Assembly (NCBI RefSeq): GCF_027924565.1
Contig: NZ_AP027041.1
Coordinates: 1,798,001 to 1,862,000, forward strand
DNA length: 64,000 bases
Reading direction: 5' to 3'
Source of the DNA: Lysobacter auxotrophicus
GTDB lineage: Bacteria > Pseudomonadota > Gammaproteobacteria > Xanthomonadales > Xanthomonadaceae
Below are positions 1-11,473 of the stretch, in pieces (the first letter of the stretch is position 1; each line of letters opens with the position of its first letter). The notes beneath the pieces are model-generated. The model saw only the letters and a program-made list of their open reading frames with translations. It ran no database searches and was not told the DNA's origin. Position numbers and translations under genes: made by a program.

Positions 1-2
1 GG

Positions 3-560
<558 letters not shown>

Positions 561-567
561 GCGCTGT

Positions 568-598
568 TGTAGCCCGGGTAAGCGAAGCGCACCCGGGG
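568..598 (+). repeat. REP-like palindromic repeat, family A
   Basis: About 31 bp with core GTAGCCCGGGTAAGCGAAGC followed by GCACCCGGGG. The outer arms CCCGGGT/ACCCGGG can pair. The same unit occurs at 27905, 27957 (inverted), 28028, 30413, 30468 (inverted, degenerate), 59936 and 59991 (inverted), always in intergenic DNA. Confidence 0.8.
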
Positions 599-640
599 TG
601 TGTCACGCCCAAGAGCGGTCATGCGCTGCCGCTCGTGCTC

Positions 641-667
641 CGTCATTCCAGCGAAAGCTGGAACCCA
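641..667 (+). repeat. REP-like palindromic repeat, family B
   Basis: A degenerate copy of the element whose core reads GTCATTCCCGCGAAGGCGGG. This copy reads CATTCCAGCGAAAGCTGGAA and forms a short stem-loop. Better copies lie at 30351, 30503, 30614, 33064, 58709 and 58782. Confidence 0.7.
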
Positions 668-701
668 TTTTGATTCTCGCCGTCCAGGAGAGGACCGAAC
701 G

Positions 702-1184
702 TCACTCCTTCACTTCCAACCGATCCTTCGCCAACTGCTCATCCAGCTCGCGATCCAGCATCCGCAGCCCGAGCTTCGCCTCATGCCCCAGGCACAGCGA
801 CGCGGCGAACATCAGCAGTACGCCGACCACCGCCAACCCCGTCGGCACCAGGTCCAGCCGGTAACCGAAGAACGCATCCACCGCGATGCCCAGGCTCGTG
901 CCGACGAACGCGCTGATCGCCGCGTAGAGCATCCGCACCGCGGCGAGGACGAGGTACGAGCGGCGGCGATGGATCGCGATCCGTGCTTCCTGCTCCACGC
1001 GGGCCGGGCCCTGCGGCAGGCCCCGGAGCGTCTCGATGTCCGCGCGCATGCGGTCCACCACGCGCGCCAGGCGGTTGTTCGATGAGATCTGCATGGAGCT
1101 TGCGGCGGTCAGGAAGAACGCCGGGGTGATCATGGCCGAGACGACGGCGTAATGCGTTGGATCGATCGCGACGGGCGAGGGCAT
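702..1184 (-). CDS. DUF2721 family membrane protein
   Basis: A 160-residue membrane protein of unknown function. The N-terminal half carries the stretch I associate with DUF2721: a hydrophobic segment (AVVSAMITPAFFLTAASSM, about residues 13-31), then the SNNRLARVVDRMR motif and a basic IHRRR segment. Two further hydrophobic segments follow, around residues 77-100 (LVLAAVRMLYAAISAFVG) and 112-130 (PTGLAVVGVLLMFAASLCLG). It ends in a charged tail (DRELDEQLAKDRLEVKE). It is transcribed convergently with tadA and divergently from orn, with about 85 bp between the two starts. Topology is most likely three membrane segments. No catalytic motif is visible. Confidence 0.75.
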   Translation of the reverse strand: MPSPVAIDPTHYAVVSAMITPAFFLTAASSMQISSNNRLARVVDRMRADIETLRGLPQGPARVEQEARIAIHRRRSYLVLAAVRMLYAAISAFVGTSLGIAVDAFFGYRLDLVPTGLAVVGVLLMFAASLCLGHEAKLGLRMLDRELDEQLAKDRLEVKE

Positions 1185-1268
1185 TCGTGGCGTTTTCCGT
1201 GAGTGCGGCGCGAAGCCGCCGGGCGGGCTGGCTGTATGATGCGCCGGTCCTCATTCCAGTGCGAGCGC

Positions 1269-1844
1269 ATGGCGGCCGTCCCTTCTGTGAACGACGAACA
1301 CCTGATCTGGATCGACCTGGAAATGACCGGGCTCGACACCGACCGCGACTCGATCCTGGAGATCGCCACGGTGGTGACCGACAAGCAGCTCAACGTGCTC
1401 GCCGAAGGGCCGGAGCTGGCGATCTCGCATCCGCTGTCGCGGCTGGAAGCGATGGACGAATGGAACCGCAACCAGCATGGCCGTTCGGGCCTGTGGCAGC
1501 GCGTGCTCGACAGCCGCGTGGAGATCGCGCAGGCCGAGCAGCAGACGCTCGAGTTCCTGCAGCGCTGGGTGCCGGCGGGCAAGTCGCCGATGTGCGGCAA
1601 CTCGATCTGCCAGGACCGCCGTTTCCTCCACCGCCTGATGCCGCGGCTGGAGAAGCACTTCCACTACCGCAACCTCGACGTCAGCACGATCAAGGAACTC
1701 GCGCGCCGCTGGGCGCCCGACGTGCTGGCTGGCGTCAACAAGGACGCGCGCCATACCGCGCTGAGCGACGTGCGCGACTCCATCGCCGAACTGCGCCACT
1801 ACCGCGGTTTCATGGGCCGCCTCGGCGGCGACGCGCAGGACTGA
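1269..1844 (+). CDS. orn: Oligoribonuclease Orn
   Basis: 3'-to-5' exoribonuclease that degrades very short RNAs, including pGpG from cyclic-di-GMP turnover, to mononucleotides. The 191-residue product has the DEDDh signature: D16 and E18 in [10 protein letters not shown], the second acidic motif within [13 protein letters not shown], and the final His/Asp in [15 protein letters not shown]. The N-terminal [10 protein letters not shown] stretch and the [14 protein letters not shown] segment are diagnostic of Orn rather than DnaQ or RNase T. The frame is open back to 1203, but the ATG at 1269 gives the usual family length. It ends 3 bp from the convergent stop of the MscS gene, so no terminator fits between them. 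Confidence 0.95.
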   Translation: MAAVPSVNDEHLIWIDLEMTGLDTDRDSILEIATVVTDKQLNVLAEGPELAISHPLSRLEAMDEWNRNQHGRSGLWQRVLDSRVEIAQAEQQTLEFLQRWVPAGKSPMCGNSICQDRRFLHRLMPRLEKHFHYRNLDVSTIKELARRWAPDVLAGVNKDARHTALSDVRDSIAELRHYRGFMGRLGGDAQD

Positions 1845-1847
1845 CCG

Positions 1848-2873
1848 TCAGCGCAGCTCGGGCGGCGTCTGCTGGTCCGGCGACGGCGACGACGTCGCAG
1901 ATTGTTCCTCGGGCGAGGACGACGGCGCCGTCTCGGTGACGCCGGCCGCACTGGTCGTCGACGACTGCACCGCCTCGAGTACGCGCCGCTGTGCGCGGAT
2001 GTCGCGCTGCGCCTGCTGGATGCTGATGTCGGCGCGGTCGAACGCCTTCTTGATGCGCTCGTTGAGGTCGCACTTCGTCGCGAAGTGATCGGCGTTGCTG
2101 ACGTGGCAACGCACGCCCAGGCGCACCGCAACGTCGGCCAGCTCGTACACCACGACGTCCGGTGCCGGCGCGTCGAAGATGCGCTTGTCGGCTTTCATGA
2201 TGCCCATGATCGCCGCACGGGCGAGGTCGATGTCGTCCTGGTAGCCGATGCCGATGATCAGCTCGATGCGCCGGCGCGTGTCGGGCGTGAGGTTCACGAT
2301 CGGCGCGGTGGTGATCAGGTTGTTCGGCAGCACGATGGTCTGGTTGTCGGCGCCGCGCAGTTTCGTCTGGAAAATGCTCACGTTCTCCACCGTGCCGCTG
2401 CTCCCGCCGATCTGCACCACGTCGCCGACGCGGAACGGCTTGAGCGTCACCAGCATCACGCCCGAGGCGACGTTCGACAGCGAATCCTTCAGTGCCAGGC
2501 CAATCGCGAGGCCCGCCGCGCCGAGGATCGCGATGAACGAGGTCGGTGCGATGCCGAAGAAGCCCTGCAGGATCGCCAGCAGCAGCACGATCAGCAGCGC
2601 GATGTAGATCACGCGGCTGATGAACTGGAGCGAGGTCGCTTCGACATGCGCGCGCGTGAGGCCGCGTCCGGCGGCGCGCACGATCCACTTGGCGACGTGG
2701 TGGCCGATGTAGAAGACGAGCAGGGCGCCGCCGATCTTGATGCCCACGTCCATCGCCCAGGCCCAGAACTGGTCGGCCGTCATCGCGCTGAAATGCGCCG
2801 GTGGCGCGAGTTCGCGGGTGATGTTCGGCAGGGAATCCTGCAACGTGGCTTGCGGCGTGGGATCGGCGGTCAA
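1848..2873 (-). CDS. MscS-type mechanosensitive ion channel
   Basis: Inner-membrane channel of the MscS family that releases solutes on hypo-osmotic shock. The 341-residue protein has three hydrophobic segments: VGIKIGGALLVFYIGHHVA, FISRVIYIALLIVLLLAIL and the pore helix SFIAILGAAGLAIGLALKDSLSN, whose Gly/Ala pattern is typical of MscS TM3. The beta domain then follows (PFRVGDVVQIGG...GTVENVSIFQTKL...VLPNN). I chose the TTG at 2873 because it has an AAGGAGG Shine-Dalgarno 5 nt upstream; the frame itself is open to an ATG at 2933 that lies inside the ppsA terminator stem. The C-terminal tail after about residue 290 is Ser/Thr/Pro-rich and probably disordered. Confidence 0.9.
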   Translation of the reverse strand: MTADPTPQATLQDSLPNITRELAPPAHFSAMTADQFWAWAMDVGIKIGGALLVFYIGHHVAKWIVRAAGRGLTRAHVEATSLQFISRVIYIALLIVLLLAILQGFFGIAPTSFIAILGAAGLAIGLALKDSLSNVASGVMLVTLKPFRVGDVVQIGGSSGTVENVSIFQTKLRGADNQTIVLPNNLITTAPIVNLTPDTRRRIELIIGIGYQDDIDLARAAIMGIMKADKRIFDAPAPDVVVYELADVAVRLGVRCHVSNADHFATKCDLNERIKKAFDRADISIQQAQRDIRAQRRVLEAVQSSTTSAAGVTETAPSSSPEEQSATSSPSPDQQTPPELR

Positions 2874-2911
2874 GACGGCCTCCTTCGGTACGACGGATTT
2901 GATGGTGCGTT

Positions 2912-2945
2912 CACAAAATACGACGCCCCGCATAAGCGGGGCGTC
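2912..2945 (-). terminator. Rho-independent terminator of ppsA
   Basis: Perfect 10-bp stem GACGCCCCGC/GCGGGGCGTC (2922-2931 and 2936-2945) with an ATAA loop. On the minus strand it is followed by a T-rich stretch (TATTTTGTGA). It lies just downstream of the ppsA stop and upstream of the mscS start. Confidence 0.85.
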
Positions 2946-2978
2946 GATGCGTCACGGTAGTTCAGTGCAAGGCGGGTG

Positions 2979-5363
<2,385 letters not shown>

Positions 5364-5540
5364 GCGGGCGATCTCCAGACAGGAAAAGCAGGCGATTCGA
5401 AGAGGAGTGGCGGAACGGCCGGCGCGCCCTCGGCGCTTGGCGCGCAGCGATCCGGATATGATCGCCCGGGCGCCGGAGGCAGACAAGCTTGATACATCGG
5501 CGTTTTTTGTATTGTGAACGCCCAGTTCAGGAGAAAACCG

Positions 5541-6362
5541 ATGGCCGGCGTGCGTCCCGTCTTCTACGTATCCGATGGTACCGGTATCACTGCCGAGACC
5601 ATCGGCCACAGTCTGCTCACCCAGTTCACCCAGACGCGCTTCGTCACCGACCGCATTCCCTTCGTCGACAGCGCCGAGCGCGCGCGTGAAGTGGGCGAGA
5701 AGATCCGCGCGGCCGCCGAGTCCTACGGCGTGCGCCCGGTGGTGATCAACTCGTGCATGGACACCGAAGTGAGTGCGGCGCTGGCCGAAAGCGGCGCGCT
5801 GATGCTCGACGTCTTCGCGCCCTTCATCGAGCCGCTGGAGCGCGAACTGGAACAGACGCGCGAGCGCCGCATCGGCCAGGCGCACGGCATGGTGGATTTC
5901 GACACCTACCACCGCCGCATCAACGCGATGAACTTCGCGCTGACGCACGACGACGGGCAGGCCATCAACTACGACGATGCCGACCTGGTTCTGGTGGCGG
6001 TGTCGCGTGCCGGCAAGACGCCGACGTGCGTGTACCTGGCGCTGCATTACGGCGTGCGCGCGGCCAATTATCCGCTGACCGAGGAAGACCTGGAGCACGA
6101 CCGCCTGCCGCCCCGGTTGCGCCCGTACCGCAACAAGCTCTTCGGTCTGACGATCGACCCGGTGCGCCTGCAGCAGATCCGCCAGGAGCGGCGCCCGAAC
6201 TCCCGCTATGCGCAGTTCGAGACCTGCAAGCGGGAGGTGGCGGCCGCCGAGGCGATGTTCCGCGCCGAGCGCATCTCGACGCTGAGCACGACCAACACCT
6301 CGATCGAGGAAATCTCGAGCAAGGTCCTGACCACGCTGGGGATCCATCGCGAGATGTTCTGA
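5541..6362 (+). CDS. ppsR: PEP synthase regulatory protein PpsR (kinase/pyrophosphorylase)
   Basis: Bifunctional regulator that inactivates PEP synthase by ADP-dependent threonine phosphorylation next to its catalytic His and reactivates it by phosphate-dependent dephosphorylation (DUF299 family). The 273-residue product begins [19 protein letters not shown], the typical N-terminus, and carries the ADP-binding loop [14 protein letters not shown]. The end ([15 protein letters not shown]) is also typical. The ATG at 5541 has AGGAGA 6 nt upstream, and its 273-residue length matches the family, so I prefer it to the in-frame GTG at 5514. It is divergently transcribed from ppsA, the standard arrangement in this group. 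The 177-bp gap between the two starts must hold both promoters. Confidence 0.95.
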   Translation: MAGVRPVFYVSDGTGITAETIGHSLLTQFTQTRFVTDRIPFVDSAERAREVGEKIRAAAESYGVRPVVINSCMDTEVSAALAESGALMLDVFAPFIEPLERELEQTRERRIGQAHGMVDFDTYHRRINAMNFALTHDDGQAINYDDADLVLVAVSRAGKTPTCVYLALHYGVRAANYPLTEEDLEHDRLPPRLRPYRNKLFGLTIDPVRLQQIRQERRPNSRYAQFETCKREVAAAEAMFRAERISTLSTTNTSIEEISSKVLTTLGIHREMF

Positions 6363-6493
6363 ACGGCGGCGGAGCGGGAAAACCCCGGAAAAAGGCCGTC
6401 GCGAGGAATCCTTACCGTATGCCTGCCGGGGGCGTGCGTCAACGCTGCCGCGCCGAGGTTGTGCCGTGTAGCATCGACTCCATATCGGTGTCC

Positions 6494-7012
6494 ATGCCCA
6501 TGTCACTCGCTACCCGCAAAGCACGCATTCCCCGCCTCAGCCGCTTCGGCTGGCTCATGGGGCTGTACGCCGAAAACCACGCCCGTTTCGCGCGACTGTT
6601 CCCGTCGGCGGTCCTGGAGGTCGGCACCTACCACTCCAGCGTCGGCGACGGCCTGGACCTGCAGCTGGACGTAATCGAGCGCCATCCGTACACCACGGAG
6701 CTGCGCCTGACCTACGCCATGCGCGATCCGGTCACCGGAGAGCAGGATCCGTCGGCCTATCTGCGGCTGTATCACGACGCGCGCCAGCTGGAAGTCACCA
6801 ACTGCTACGTCGGCCGCCGCTGGCAGGACGTCATCGGCATGTATCCGCCGGCGGCGGAAGTGCTCGACCACAGGACACGGATGAACACGTTTCTCGGAAA
6901 GTGGCTCGAGTATCTAGCGGAGCGGGGACATGGTGTGGCAACATTGCGCCCCGTCGACGCCGGTACCAGCACCGGCGGACGCGACGAAAAAAATCTGGCA
7001 GCGAACGCTTGA
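6494..7012 (+). CDS. DUF1249 family protein
   Basis: A soluble protein of about 172 residues and unknown function, recognised by the DUF1249 pattern ([20 protein letters not shown], then [20 protein letters not shown] and a [12 protein letters not shown] strand region). In gammaproteobacteria these genes often sit next to phosphodiesterase cpdA and nudF, neither of which is present here. The start may be the ATG at 6494 or the ATG at 6500 two codons later; no strong ribosome-binding site decides between them. The last 30 residues ([20 protein letters not shown]) look unstructured. The stop codon (7010-7012) lies inside the -35 element of the following tRNA promoter. Confidence 0.8.
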   Translation: MPMSLATRKARIPRLSRFGWLMGLYAENHARFARLFPSAVLEVGTYHSSVGDGLDLQLDVIERHPYTTELRLTYAMRDPVTGEQDPSAYLRLYHDARQLEVTNCYVGRRWQDVIGMYPPAAEVLDHRTRMNTFLGKWLEYLAERGHGVATLRPVDAGTSTGGRDEKNLAANA

Positions 7013-7038
7013 CGACATCGCTGAACGCCCGCTAGAAT
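7009..7038 (+). promoter_or_regulatory. Sigma-70 promoter of the tRNA-Ala/tRNA-Glu unit
   Basis: TTGACG (7009-7014) and TAGAAT (7033-7038), 18 bp apart. This puts the expected start of transcription about 15 nt before the mature tRNA-Ala 5' end. It overlaps the end of the DUF1249 gene. Confidence 0.8.
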
Positions 7039-7060
7039 TTTCGTCTTTCCAGCAGCACGT

Positions 7061-7136
7061 GGGGCCATAGCTCAGCTGGGAGAGCGCCTGCATGGCATGC
7101 AGGAGGTCGCCGGTTCGATCCCGGCTGGCTCCACCA
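7061..7136 (+). tRNA. tRNA-Ala (anticodon GGC)
   Basis: A 76-nt cloverleaf. The acceptor arm GGGGCCA pairs with TGGCTCC with one G-T pair. The D-arm is AGCTCAGCTGGGAGAGC. The anticodon arm CCTGC-ATGGCAT-GCAGG exposes GGC. The T-arm is CCGGTTCGATCCCGG, and the CCA end is encoded. It is co-transcribed with tRNA-Glu 34 bp downstream. Confidence 0.97.
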
Positions 7137-7170
7137 TCTCTTCGGGGATGATGCTGAAACAAAGAGTTTT

Positions 7171-7246
7171 GTCCCCATCGTCTAGAGGCCTAGGACATTA
7201 CCCTTTCACGGTAGCGACCGGGGTTCGAATCCCCGTGGGGACGCCA
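7171..7246 (+). tRNA. tRNA-Glu (anticodon TTC)
   Basis: A 76-nt cloverleaf. The acceptor GTCCCCA pairs with TGGGGAC. The anticodon loop CTTTCAC exposes TTC, and the T-arm is CGGGGTTCGAATCCCCG. The 3' end GCCA includes an encoded CCA. It is the second gene of the tRNA unit and is followed by a terminator. Confidence 0.97.
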
Positions 7247-7254
7247 AATAGTGA

Positions 7255-7294
7255 AACGCCGAAGGGCTCCGGAAACGGGGCCCTTCGGCGTTTT
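7255..7294 (+). terminator. Rho-independent terminator of the tRNA unit
   Basis: A 13-bp stem AACGCCGAAGGGC/GCCCTTCGGCGTT (7255-7267 and 7280-7292) is followed by TT and, a little later, TTTTTT. It begins 8 nt after the tRNA-Glu CCA. Confidence 0.9.
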
Positions 7295-7309
7295 GCGCTT
7301 TGGTTTTTT

Positions 7310-7372
7310 GATTCGTGATTCGTGATTCGTGATTCGTGATTCGTGATTCGTGATTCGTGATCCGTGATTCGT
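7310..7372 (+). repeat. Heptanucleotide tandem repeat (GATTCGT)n
   Basis: Nine consecutive 7-bp units: seven perfect GATTCGT, one GATCCGT, one GATTCGT. Decayed units (GATTGGC, GGTTGGTGGTTGG) follow up to about 7392. It lies between the tRNA terminator and the 3' end of cueR and is A/T-richer than the surroundings. Confidence 0.95.
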
Positions 7373-7426
7373 GATTGGCGGTTGGTGGTTGGGTAATGGT
7401 GATTCGATTTACGGCGCCCACCCACC

Positions 7427-7966
7427 TCAGCGCCCGCGTCCCGCACGACGTCGTTCGCTTCCCGCCTCGAACGACAGCGGCGCATCGCCCGCACCGCGTT
7501 GGGATGACGAATCCGCATCCGCATCCGGTGCTGCGGCCAGATCCTCCAGGATCGGACAGTCCGGCCGATCGTCCCCGTGGCAGCGACGTGCCAGGTCCTG
7601 CAGCGTCCGCTGCATCGCCTGCATCTCGGCGATCTTTTCGGCCAGCTCGTCCACGTGGGATTGCGCCAGGCGCTTCACTTCGGCGCTTGCGCGCGATCGG
7701 TCGTCCCAGAGGCCGAGCAACGCCTCGATCTGCCGGATCGAAAAACCCAGCCCGCGTGCGCGACGGATGAATCCCAGACGATGCAGGTCGGCGTCGTTGT
7801 AAAGGCGATAGCCGGCGAAGGTGCGGTTCGGCGGCGGGATCAGGCCGATGCTCTCGTAGTGCCGGATCATCTTCGCGCTGACGCCGCTCTGCCGCGCGGC
7901 TTCGCCGATGTTGTGCAGGCCCTGCTGGCGAGCGTCGGCGAGTTCGGGTCGTGGCATGCGGGGCAT
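7427..7966 (-). CDS. cueR: Copper-responsive MerR-family regulator CueR
   Basis: Transcription activator that senses cytoplasmic Cu(I) and switches on copper-export genes by untwisting a 19-bp-spaced promoter. The 179-residue protein has a MerR winged helix (NIGEAARQSGVSAKMIRHYE, about residues 19-38, and GYRLYNDADLHRLGFI), a dimerisation helix, and the metal loop C129-HGDDRPD-C137, which matches the two-cysteine CueR pattern rather than the three-cysteine pattern of MerR. The ATG at 7966 has AAGGAG upstream; 16 residues precede the helix-turn-helix. It follows the P-type ATPase by 32 bp on the same strand, so it is probably in the same transcript. A canonical binding site lies in front of that ATPase (10447-10477). 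The C-terminal 35 residues are low-complexity. Confidence 0.92.
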   Translation of the reverse strand: MPRMPRPELADARQQGLHNIGEAARQSGVSAKMIRHYESIGLIPPPNRTFAGYRLYNDADLHRLGFIRRARGLGFSIRQIEALLGLWDDRSRASAEVKRLAQSHVDELAEKIAEMQAMQRTLQDLARRCHGDDRPDCPILEDLAAAPDADADSSSQRGAGDAPLSFEAGSERRRAGRGR

Positions 7967-7998
7967 GGTCGGCTCCTTGCGATTCAAACGTGCGTGGT

Positions 7999-10416
7999 TC
8001 ATGTCGAGAGGGTTTGAAGGCGATGCGGTCGCCAGCCGCGCAGAAGCAGCGCGTTGGTGACGACGCTGACCGACGAGAACGCCATCGCGGCGCCGGCGAT
8101 CACCGGATCGAGCAGTCCGAACGCCGCCAGCGGGATGCCGACGACGTTGTAGACGAACGCCCAGAACAGGTTCTGATGGATCTTTCGCGTGGTGCGACGC
8201 GAGATTTGGATGGCGTCGGCGACGAGCGCCGGTTCCGGTCGCATCAGCGTGACGCCCGCGGCATGCATCGCCACGTCGGTGCCGCTGCCCATCGCGATGC
8301 CGACATCCGCCGCGGCGAGCGCGGGTGCGTCGTTGATGCCGTCGCCCACCATCGCGACCACGCCAAACCGGCGCAGCTGGTCGATCGCGGCCGCCTTCTC
8401 GTCCGGCAGCACGTTGGCGCGCACGTCGTCGATGCCCAGGTCCGCGGCGATCGCCCGCGCGGCGCCTTCCTGGTCGCCCGACACCATCACCGTGCGCACG
8501 CCCAGTGCGTGCAACCGCGCGATGGCCTCGCGTGCGCCGGCGCGCGGCGTATCGCGGAAGGCGAGCAGGCCAAGCAGGCGCGGACGCGGGCCCCCTGCGG
8601 CTGTCGCCGCCCACGACACGGTGTGGCCGCTGGCGGTCAACGCTTCCGCGCGTGCGGAAAGCAGCGCGACATCCACCGACACCTCGCGCATCATCCGCTC
8701 GCTGCCGATGAGCACGTCATGCGAACCGATGCGGCCGCGCACGCCGCGTCCCGGCACCGCGCGGATGTCGGCTGCCGTAAGCAATGGCGCGTCCTTCGCC
8801 GCATGCACCACGGCCGCCGCGAGCGGGTGCTCGCTGCCGCGTTGCACCGCCGCCGCCTGCGCCAGCAACGACAACGTGTCGCCATCGAGCGCGATGGCTT
8901 CGGCCAGTGCCGGCTTGCCTTCCGTCAGCGTGCCGGTCTTGTCGAAGGCGACGACGGCGATGCGCTTGGCCGTTTCCAGCGCCTGCGCGTCCTTGATCAG
9001 GATGCCGGCGCGCGCCGCGACGCCGGTGCCGGCCATGATCGCGGTGGGCGTCGCCAGGCCGAGCGCGCACGGGCAGGCGATGACCAGCACCGCGACCGCG
9101 TTGAGCAGCGCGCCGCTCCAGTCGCCGGTCGTCGCGCCCCAGCCCAGCAGCGTGACGAGCGCGATGCCGATCACCACCGGCACGAACACCGCGCTGACGC
9201 GATCGACGATGCGCTGGATCGGCGCCTTCTTCGCCTGCGCATCCTCGACCAGCCGGATGATCCGCGCGAGCGCGCTCTCGGCGCCGATCGCGAGGGTCTC
9301 GACCACGATGCGGCCTTCGCCGTTGACCGCGCCGCCGGTGACGCGGTCGCCCTCCGAACGCGCGATCGGCAGCGATTCGCCAGTCAGCATCGATTCGTCG
9401 GCATGCGTGCGGCCGTCGAGGATGCGGCCGTCGACCGGAATGCGTTCGCCCGGGCGAACCACGACGGCATCGCCCACGCGCACCTGGGCGAGCGGCACGT
9501 CCGCCTCGACGCCGTCACGCAGCACGCGCGCGGTGGCGGGACGCAGCGCCTGCAGGGCGCGGATCGCGGCGGTGGTCTGGCGCCGGGCGCGCGTTTCCAG
9601 CCACTTGCCGAGCAGCACCAGCGCAATGACGACGGCGGAGGCCTCGAAGTACAGCGGCGCGTGATCGCCGCCCGCGAGCAGGTGCCACACGCTGAGGCCG
9701 TAACCGGCGCTGGTGCCGAGCGCGACCAGCAGGTCCATGTTGCCGCTGCGCGCCTTCAGCGCCGCCCAGCCGGCACGATAGAAGCGCGCGCCCAGCCAGA
9801 ACTGCACCGGCGTGGCGAGTGCGAACTGGATCCAGCCGGGCAGCATCGCGTGCACGCCGAACGGCATCGCGAGCATCGGCAGCACCAGCGGCAGCGCCAG
9901 CGCGATCGCGAGCCAGAGATGCCGGCGTTCGCGCGCGTCGGCCTGGTCGGTTTCGGCGTCGGGAGATTGCGCGGTGTCGGCCCCGTCCCGGTCCGGTGCA
10001 CTGGCGCGATAGCCAGCCGCCACGACGGCGGCAATGAGATCGTCGGCCGATACGTCCGGCAGCACGCGCACCTGCGCCCGTTCGGTCGCGAGGTTCACGT
10101 TGGCGTCGATCACGCCCGGCACGGCGCGCAGGGCTTTCTCGATGCGTCCCGCGCACGATGCGCAGGTCATGCCGCCGATAGCCAGGTCGAGCGTGCGTTC
10201 CGGGACGCGATAGCCGCTGCGCGACACGGCGTCCGCCAGCGCGGGCGCGGCGACGCTGCCATCGGTCGCCACGTTGGCGGTCGCGGTGGAAAGGTTCACG
10301 TCCGCGCGCAGGACGCCCGGAACGGCGGCGAGCGCGCGTTCGATGCGTCCGGCGCACGAGGCGCAGGTCATGCCCGCGATCGGCAGGCGCAGGTCGGTGG
10401 CGGCGAGGGTGTTCAT
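7999..10416 (-). CDS. copA: Copper-exporting P1B-type ATPase CopA
   Basis: Inner-membrane pump that exports Cu(I) from the cytoplasm to the periplasm using ATP. The 805-residue protein has two N-terminal heavy-metal domains, each with GMTCASC (cysteines at about 18/21 and 85/88), then the membrane region with the CPC transport motif ([11 protein letters not shown], about residue 446). The phosphorylation motif DKTGTLTEG (about 490), an HP motif ([11 protein letters not shown]) and the hinge [10 protein letters not shown] follow. The start is the ATG at 10416. A CueR-type operator/promoter lies 30-60 bp upstream. It is followed by cueR. The name copA is also used for the unrelated multicopper oxidase at 11470-13305. 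Confidence 0.95.
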   Translation of the reverse strand: MNTLAATDLRLPIAGMTCASCAGRIERALAAVPGVLRADVNLSTATANVATDGSVAAPALADAVSRSGYRVPERTLDLAIGGMTCASCAGRIEKALRAVPGVIDANVNLATERAQVRVLPDVSADDLIAAVVAAGYRASAPDRDGADTAQSPDAETDQADARERRHLWLAIALALPLVLPMLAMPFGVHAMLPGWIQFALATPVQFWLGARFYRAGWAALKARSGNMDLLVALGTSAGYGLSVWHLLAGGDHAPLYFEASAVVIALVLLGKWLETRARRQTTAAIRALQALRPATARVLRDGVEADVPLAQVRVGDAVVVRPGERIPVDGRILDGRTHADESMLTGESLPIARSEGDRVTGGAVNGEGRIVVETLAIGAESALARIIRLVEDAQAKKAPIQRIVDRVSAVFVPVVIGIALVTLLGWGATTGDWSGALLNAVAVLVIACPCALGLATPTAIMAGTGVAARAGILIKDAQALETAKRIAVVAFDKTGTLTEGKPALAEAIALDGDTLSLLAQAAAVQRGSEHPLAAAVVHAAKDAPLLTAADIRAVPGRGVRGRIGSHDVLIGSERMMREVSVDVALLSARAEALTASGHTVSWAATAAGGPRPRLLGLLAFRDTPRAGAREAIARLHALGVRTVMVSGDQEGAARAIAADLGIDDVRANVLPDEKAAAIDQLRRFGVVAMVGDGINDAPALAAADVGIAMGSGTDVAMHAAGVTLMRPEPALVADAIQISRRTTRKIHQNLFWAFVYNVVGIPLAAFGLLDPVIAGAAMAFSSVSVVTNALLLRGWRPHRLQTLST

Positions 10417-10446
10417 GCGGGCTCCATCGGCGGATTCGATGGACGC

Positions 10447-10477
10447 AGCCTGGGCCTTCCCATCGTGGGAAGGTCAA
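10447..10477 (-). promoter_or_regulatory. CueR operator and MerR-type promoter for the copper ATPase
   Basis: On the minus strand, TTGACC (-35) is separated by 19 bp from CAGGCT (-10). Within and across the spacer lies the dyad CCTTCCCACGATGGGAAGG (10455-10473), the classic CueR box. The long spacer is the signature of MerR-family regulation. The ATPase ATG is about 30 nt downstream of the -10. Confidence 0.85.
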
Positions 10478-10478
10478 C

Positions 10479-10527
10479 GCACCGCCGCCTGCCGCACCGG
10501 GTGCGGGGCAGGGCGGGACGGCGGTGC
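10479..10527. other. Strong GC hairpin between copB and the ATPase promoter
   Basis: Arms GCACCGCC/GGCGGTGC enclose an inner imperfect stem CCTGCCGCACC/GGTGCGGGGCAGG. It lies 20 bp after the copB stop and directly before the CueR promoter. It has no U-run, so it could be a Rho-assisted end or an mRNA-stabilising structure for copLAB. Confidence 0.45.
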
Positions 10528-10546
10528 GTCATGGCGCGCATGGCGA

Positions 10547-11473
10547 TCAGAACCAGAGCCGCACGCCGGCGACGAGGCGCGTGTCCTCGACGGCTTCGCC
10601 TTCGTCGCGGCGCAGGTCTGCCGTGCCGCCGTACGCGCGCTCCCACGCGACGCCCACGTAAGGCGCGAATCGCCGCGTGACCTCGTAGCGCAATCGCAGG
10701 CCGGTTTCGACCGTCGACAGGCCGGAGCCGACGCCTCGCCCGGGATCGTCCTTGCCGAACGCCTCCACTTCCACGCGCGGTTGCAGGATCAGCCGGTTCG
10801 TCAGCAGCACTTCGTACTCGGCCTCGACCGTTGCCGCCGTCGCGCCGCCTTCGCCGATGTACGCCGTCGCGCTCACCTCGAACTTGTACGGCGCAAGGCC
10901 CTGCACGCCGAACGCGGCCCAGTCGCGCGAACGGCCTGGCTTGAAGTCGTGCTTCACGCCGGCGACCACGTCCCACCACGGCGTGACGCTGCGGCCGTAG
11001 AGCAGTTCGAGGTCCGCCGATTCGGTGTGTCCGTGCTCGCGCTCGCCTTCGCTTCGAAGCCACAGCCGATGGATGTCCGAACCGAACCAGGCCTGCGCTT
11101 CCCACGCTTCGCCCCGGCCGTCGTCCAGATCGATCGCTTCCAGGCGATCGAACAGCACGAAGCTGTTGCGCTCCGGCGCGTGGTGCATGCCGTGTTCGAG
11201 CTGCGGGAACGCGGCCGCGCGATCGGCATCGGTGATCGCCGGGATGGGCTCGCGTGGCGTCGCCTGCGAGGGCGTCCCGTGTCCCATCGCGGCGTGGTCG
11301 ACGGCGCCCTGGTGCGTGCCGTGATCCATCAACGCGTGATCGTGCGCGGAAGACGGCTGCGGCTGCGGCGGTGCGTGGTGATGCGCAGGGTCCTGCGCCC
11401 ATGCGGGTGCCAGCGCAAGCGACAACGCAGCGGCGAGCAGCGTGCGCGATGCGTTCGTGCGAAGCGACCTCAT
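10547..11473 (-). CDS. copB: Copper resistance outer-membrane protein CopB
   Basis: Outer-membrane protein of the copper-resistance operon, thought to bind copper at the cell surface or periplasm. The 308-residue precursor has a clear signal peptide (LLAAALSLALAPAWAQ) and a His/Met-rich segment (HHHAPPQPQ, HDHALMDHGTHQ, HAAMGHG). A beta-strand-rich domain follows (WFGSDIHRLWLRSEGE, LLYGRSVTPWWDVVAGVKHDF, PYVGVAWERAYG) and ends with Phe (VAGVRLWF), as many outer-membrane barrels do. Its ATG overlaps the stop of the upstream multicopper oxidase as ATGA, so translation is probably coupled. The longer open frame to 12595 is antisense-type noise and not part of the gene. Confidence 0.92.
   Translation of the reverse strand: MRSLRTNASRTLLAAALSLALAPAWAQDPAHHHAPPQPQPSSAHDHALMDHGTHQGAVDHAAMGHGTPSQATPREPIPAITDADRAAAFPQLEHGMHHAPERNSFVLFDRLEAIDLDDGRGEAWEAQAWFGSDIHRLWLRSEGEREHGHTESADLELLYGRSVTPWWDVVAGVKHDFKPGRSRDWAAFGVQGLAPYKFEVSATAYIGEGGATAATVEAEYEVLLTNRLILQPRVEVEAFGKDDPGRGVGSGLSTVETGLRLRYEVTRRFAPYVGVAWERAYGGTADLRRDEGEAVEDTRLVAGVRLWF

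Noticed and set aside
5489..5515. Possible ppsR promoter (TTGATA and TATTGT)
   Set aside because: The spacing is only 15 bp and the elements are poor; not strong enough to annotate.
5364..6506. N-terminal extension of ppsA up to 6506
   Set aside because: It would overlap ppsR completely. PEP synthase length and the SD-preceded TTG at 5363 fit the known family.
7061..7246. tRNA genes as an integration (att) site
   Set aside because: No integrase gene and no repeat of the tRNA 3' end was found nearby.
7951..10680. A 909-codon plus-strand frame opposite the copper ATPase and cueR
   Set aside because: Arg/Ala/Asp-rich shadow; the P-type ATPase motifs are on the minus strand.
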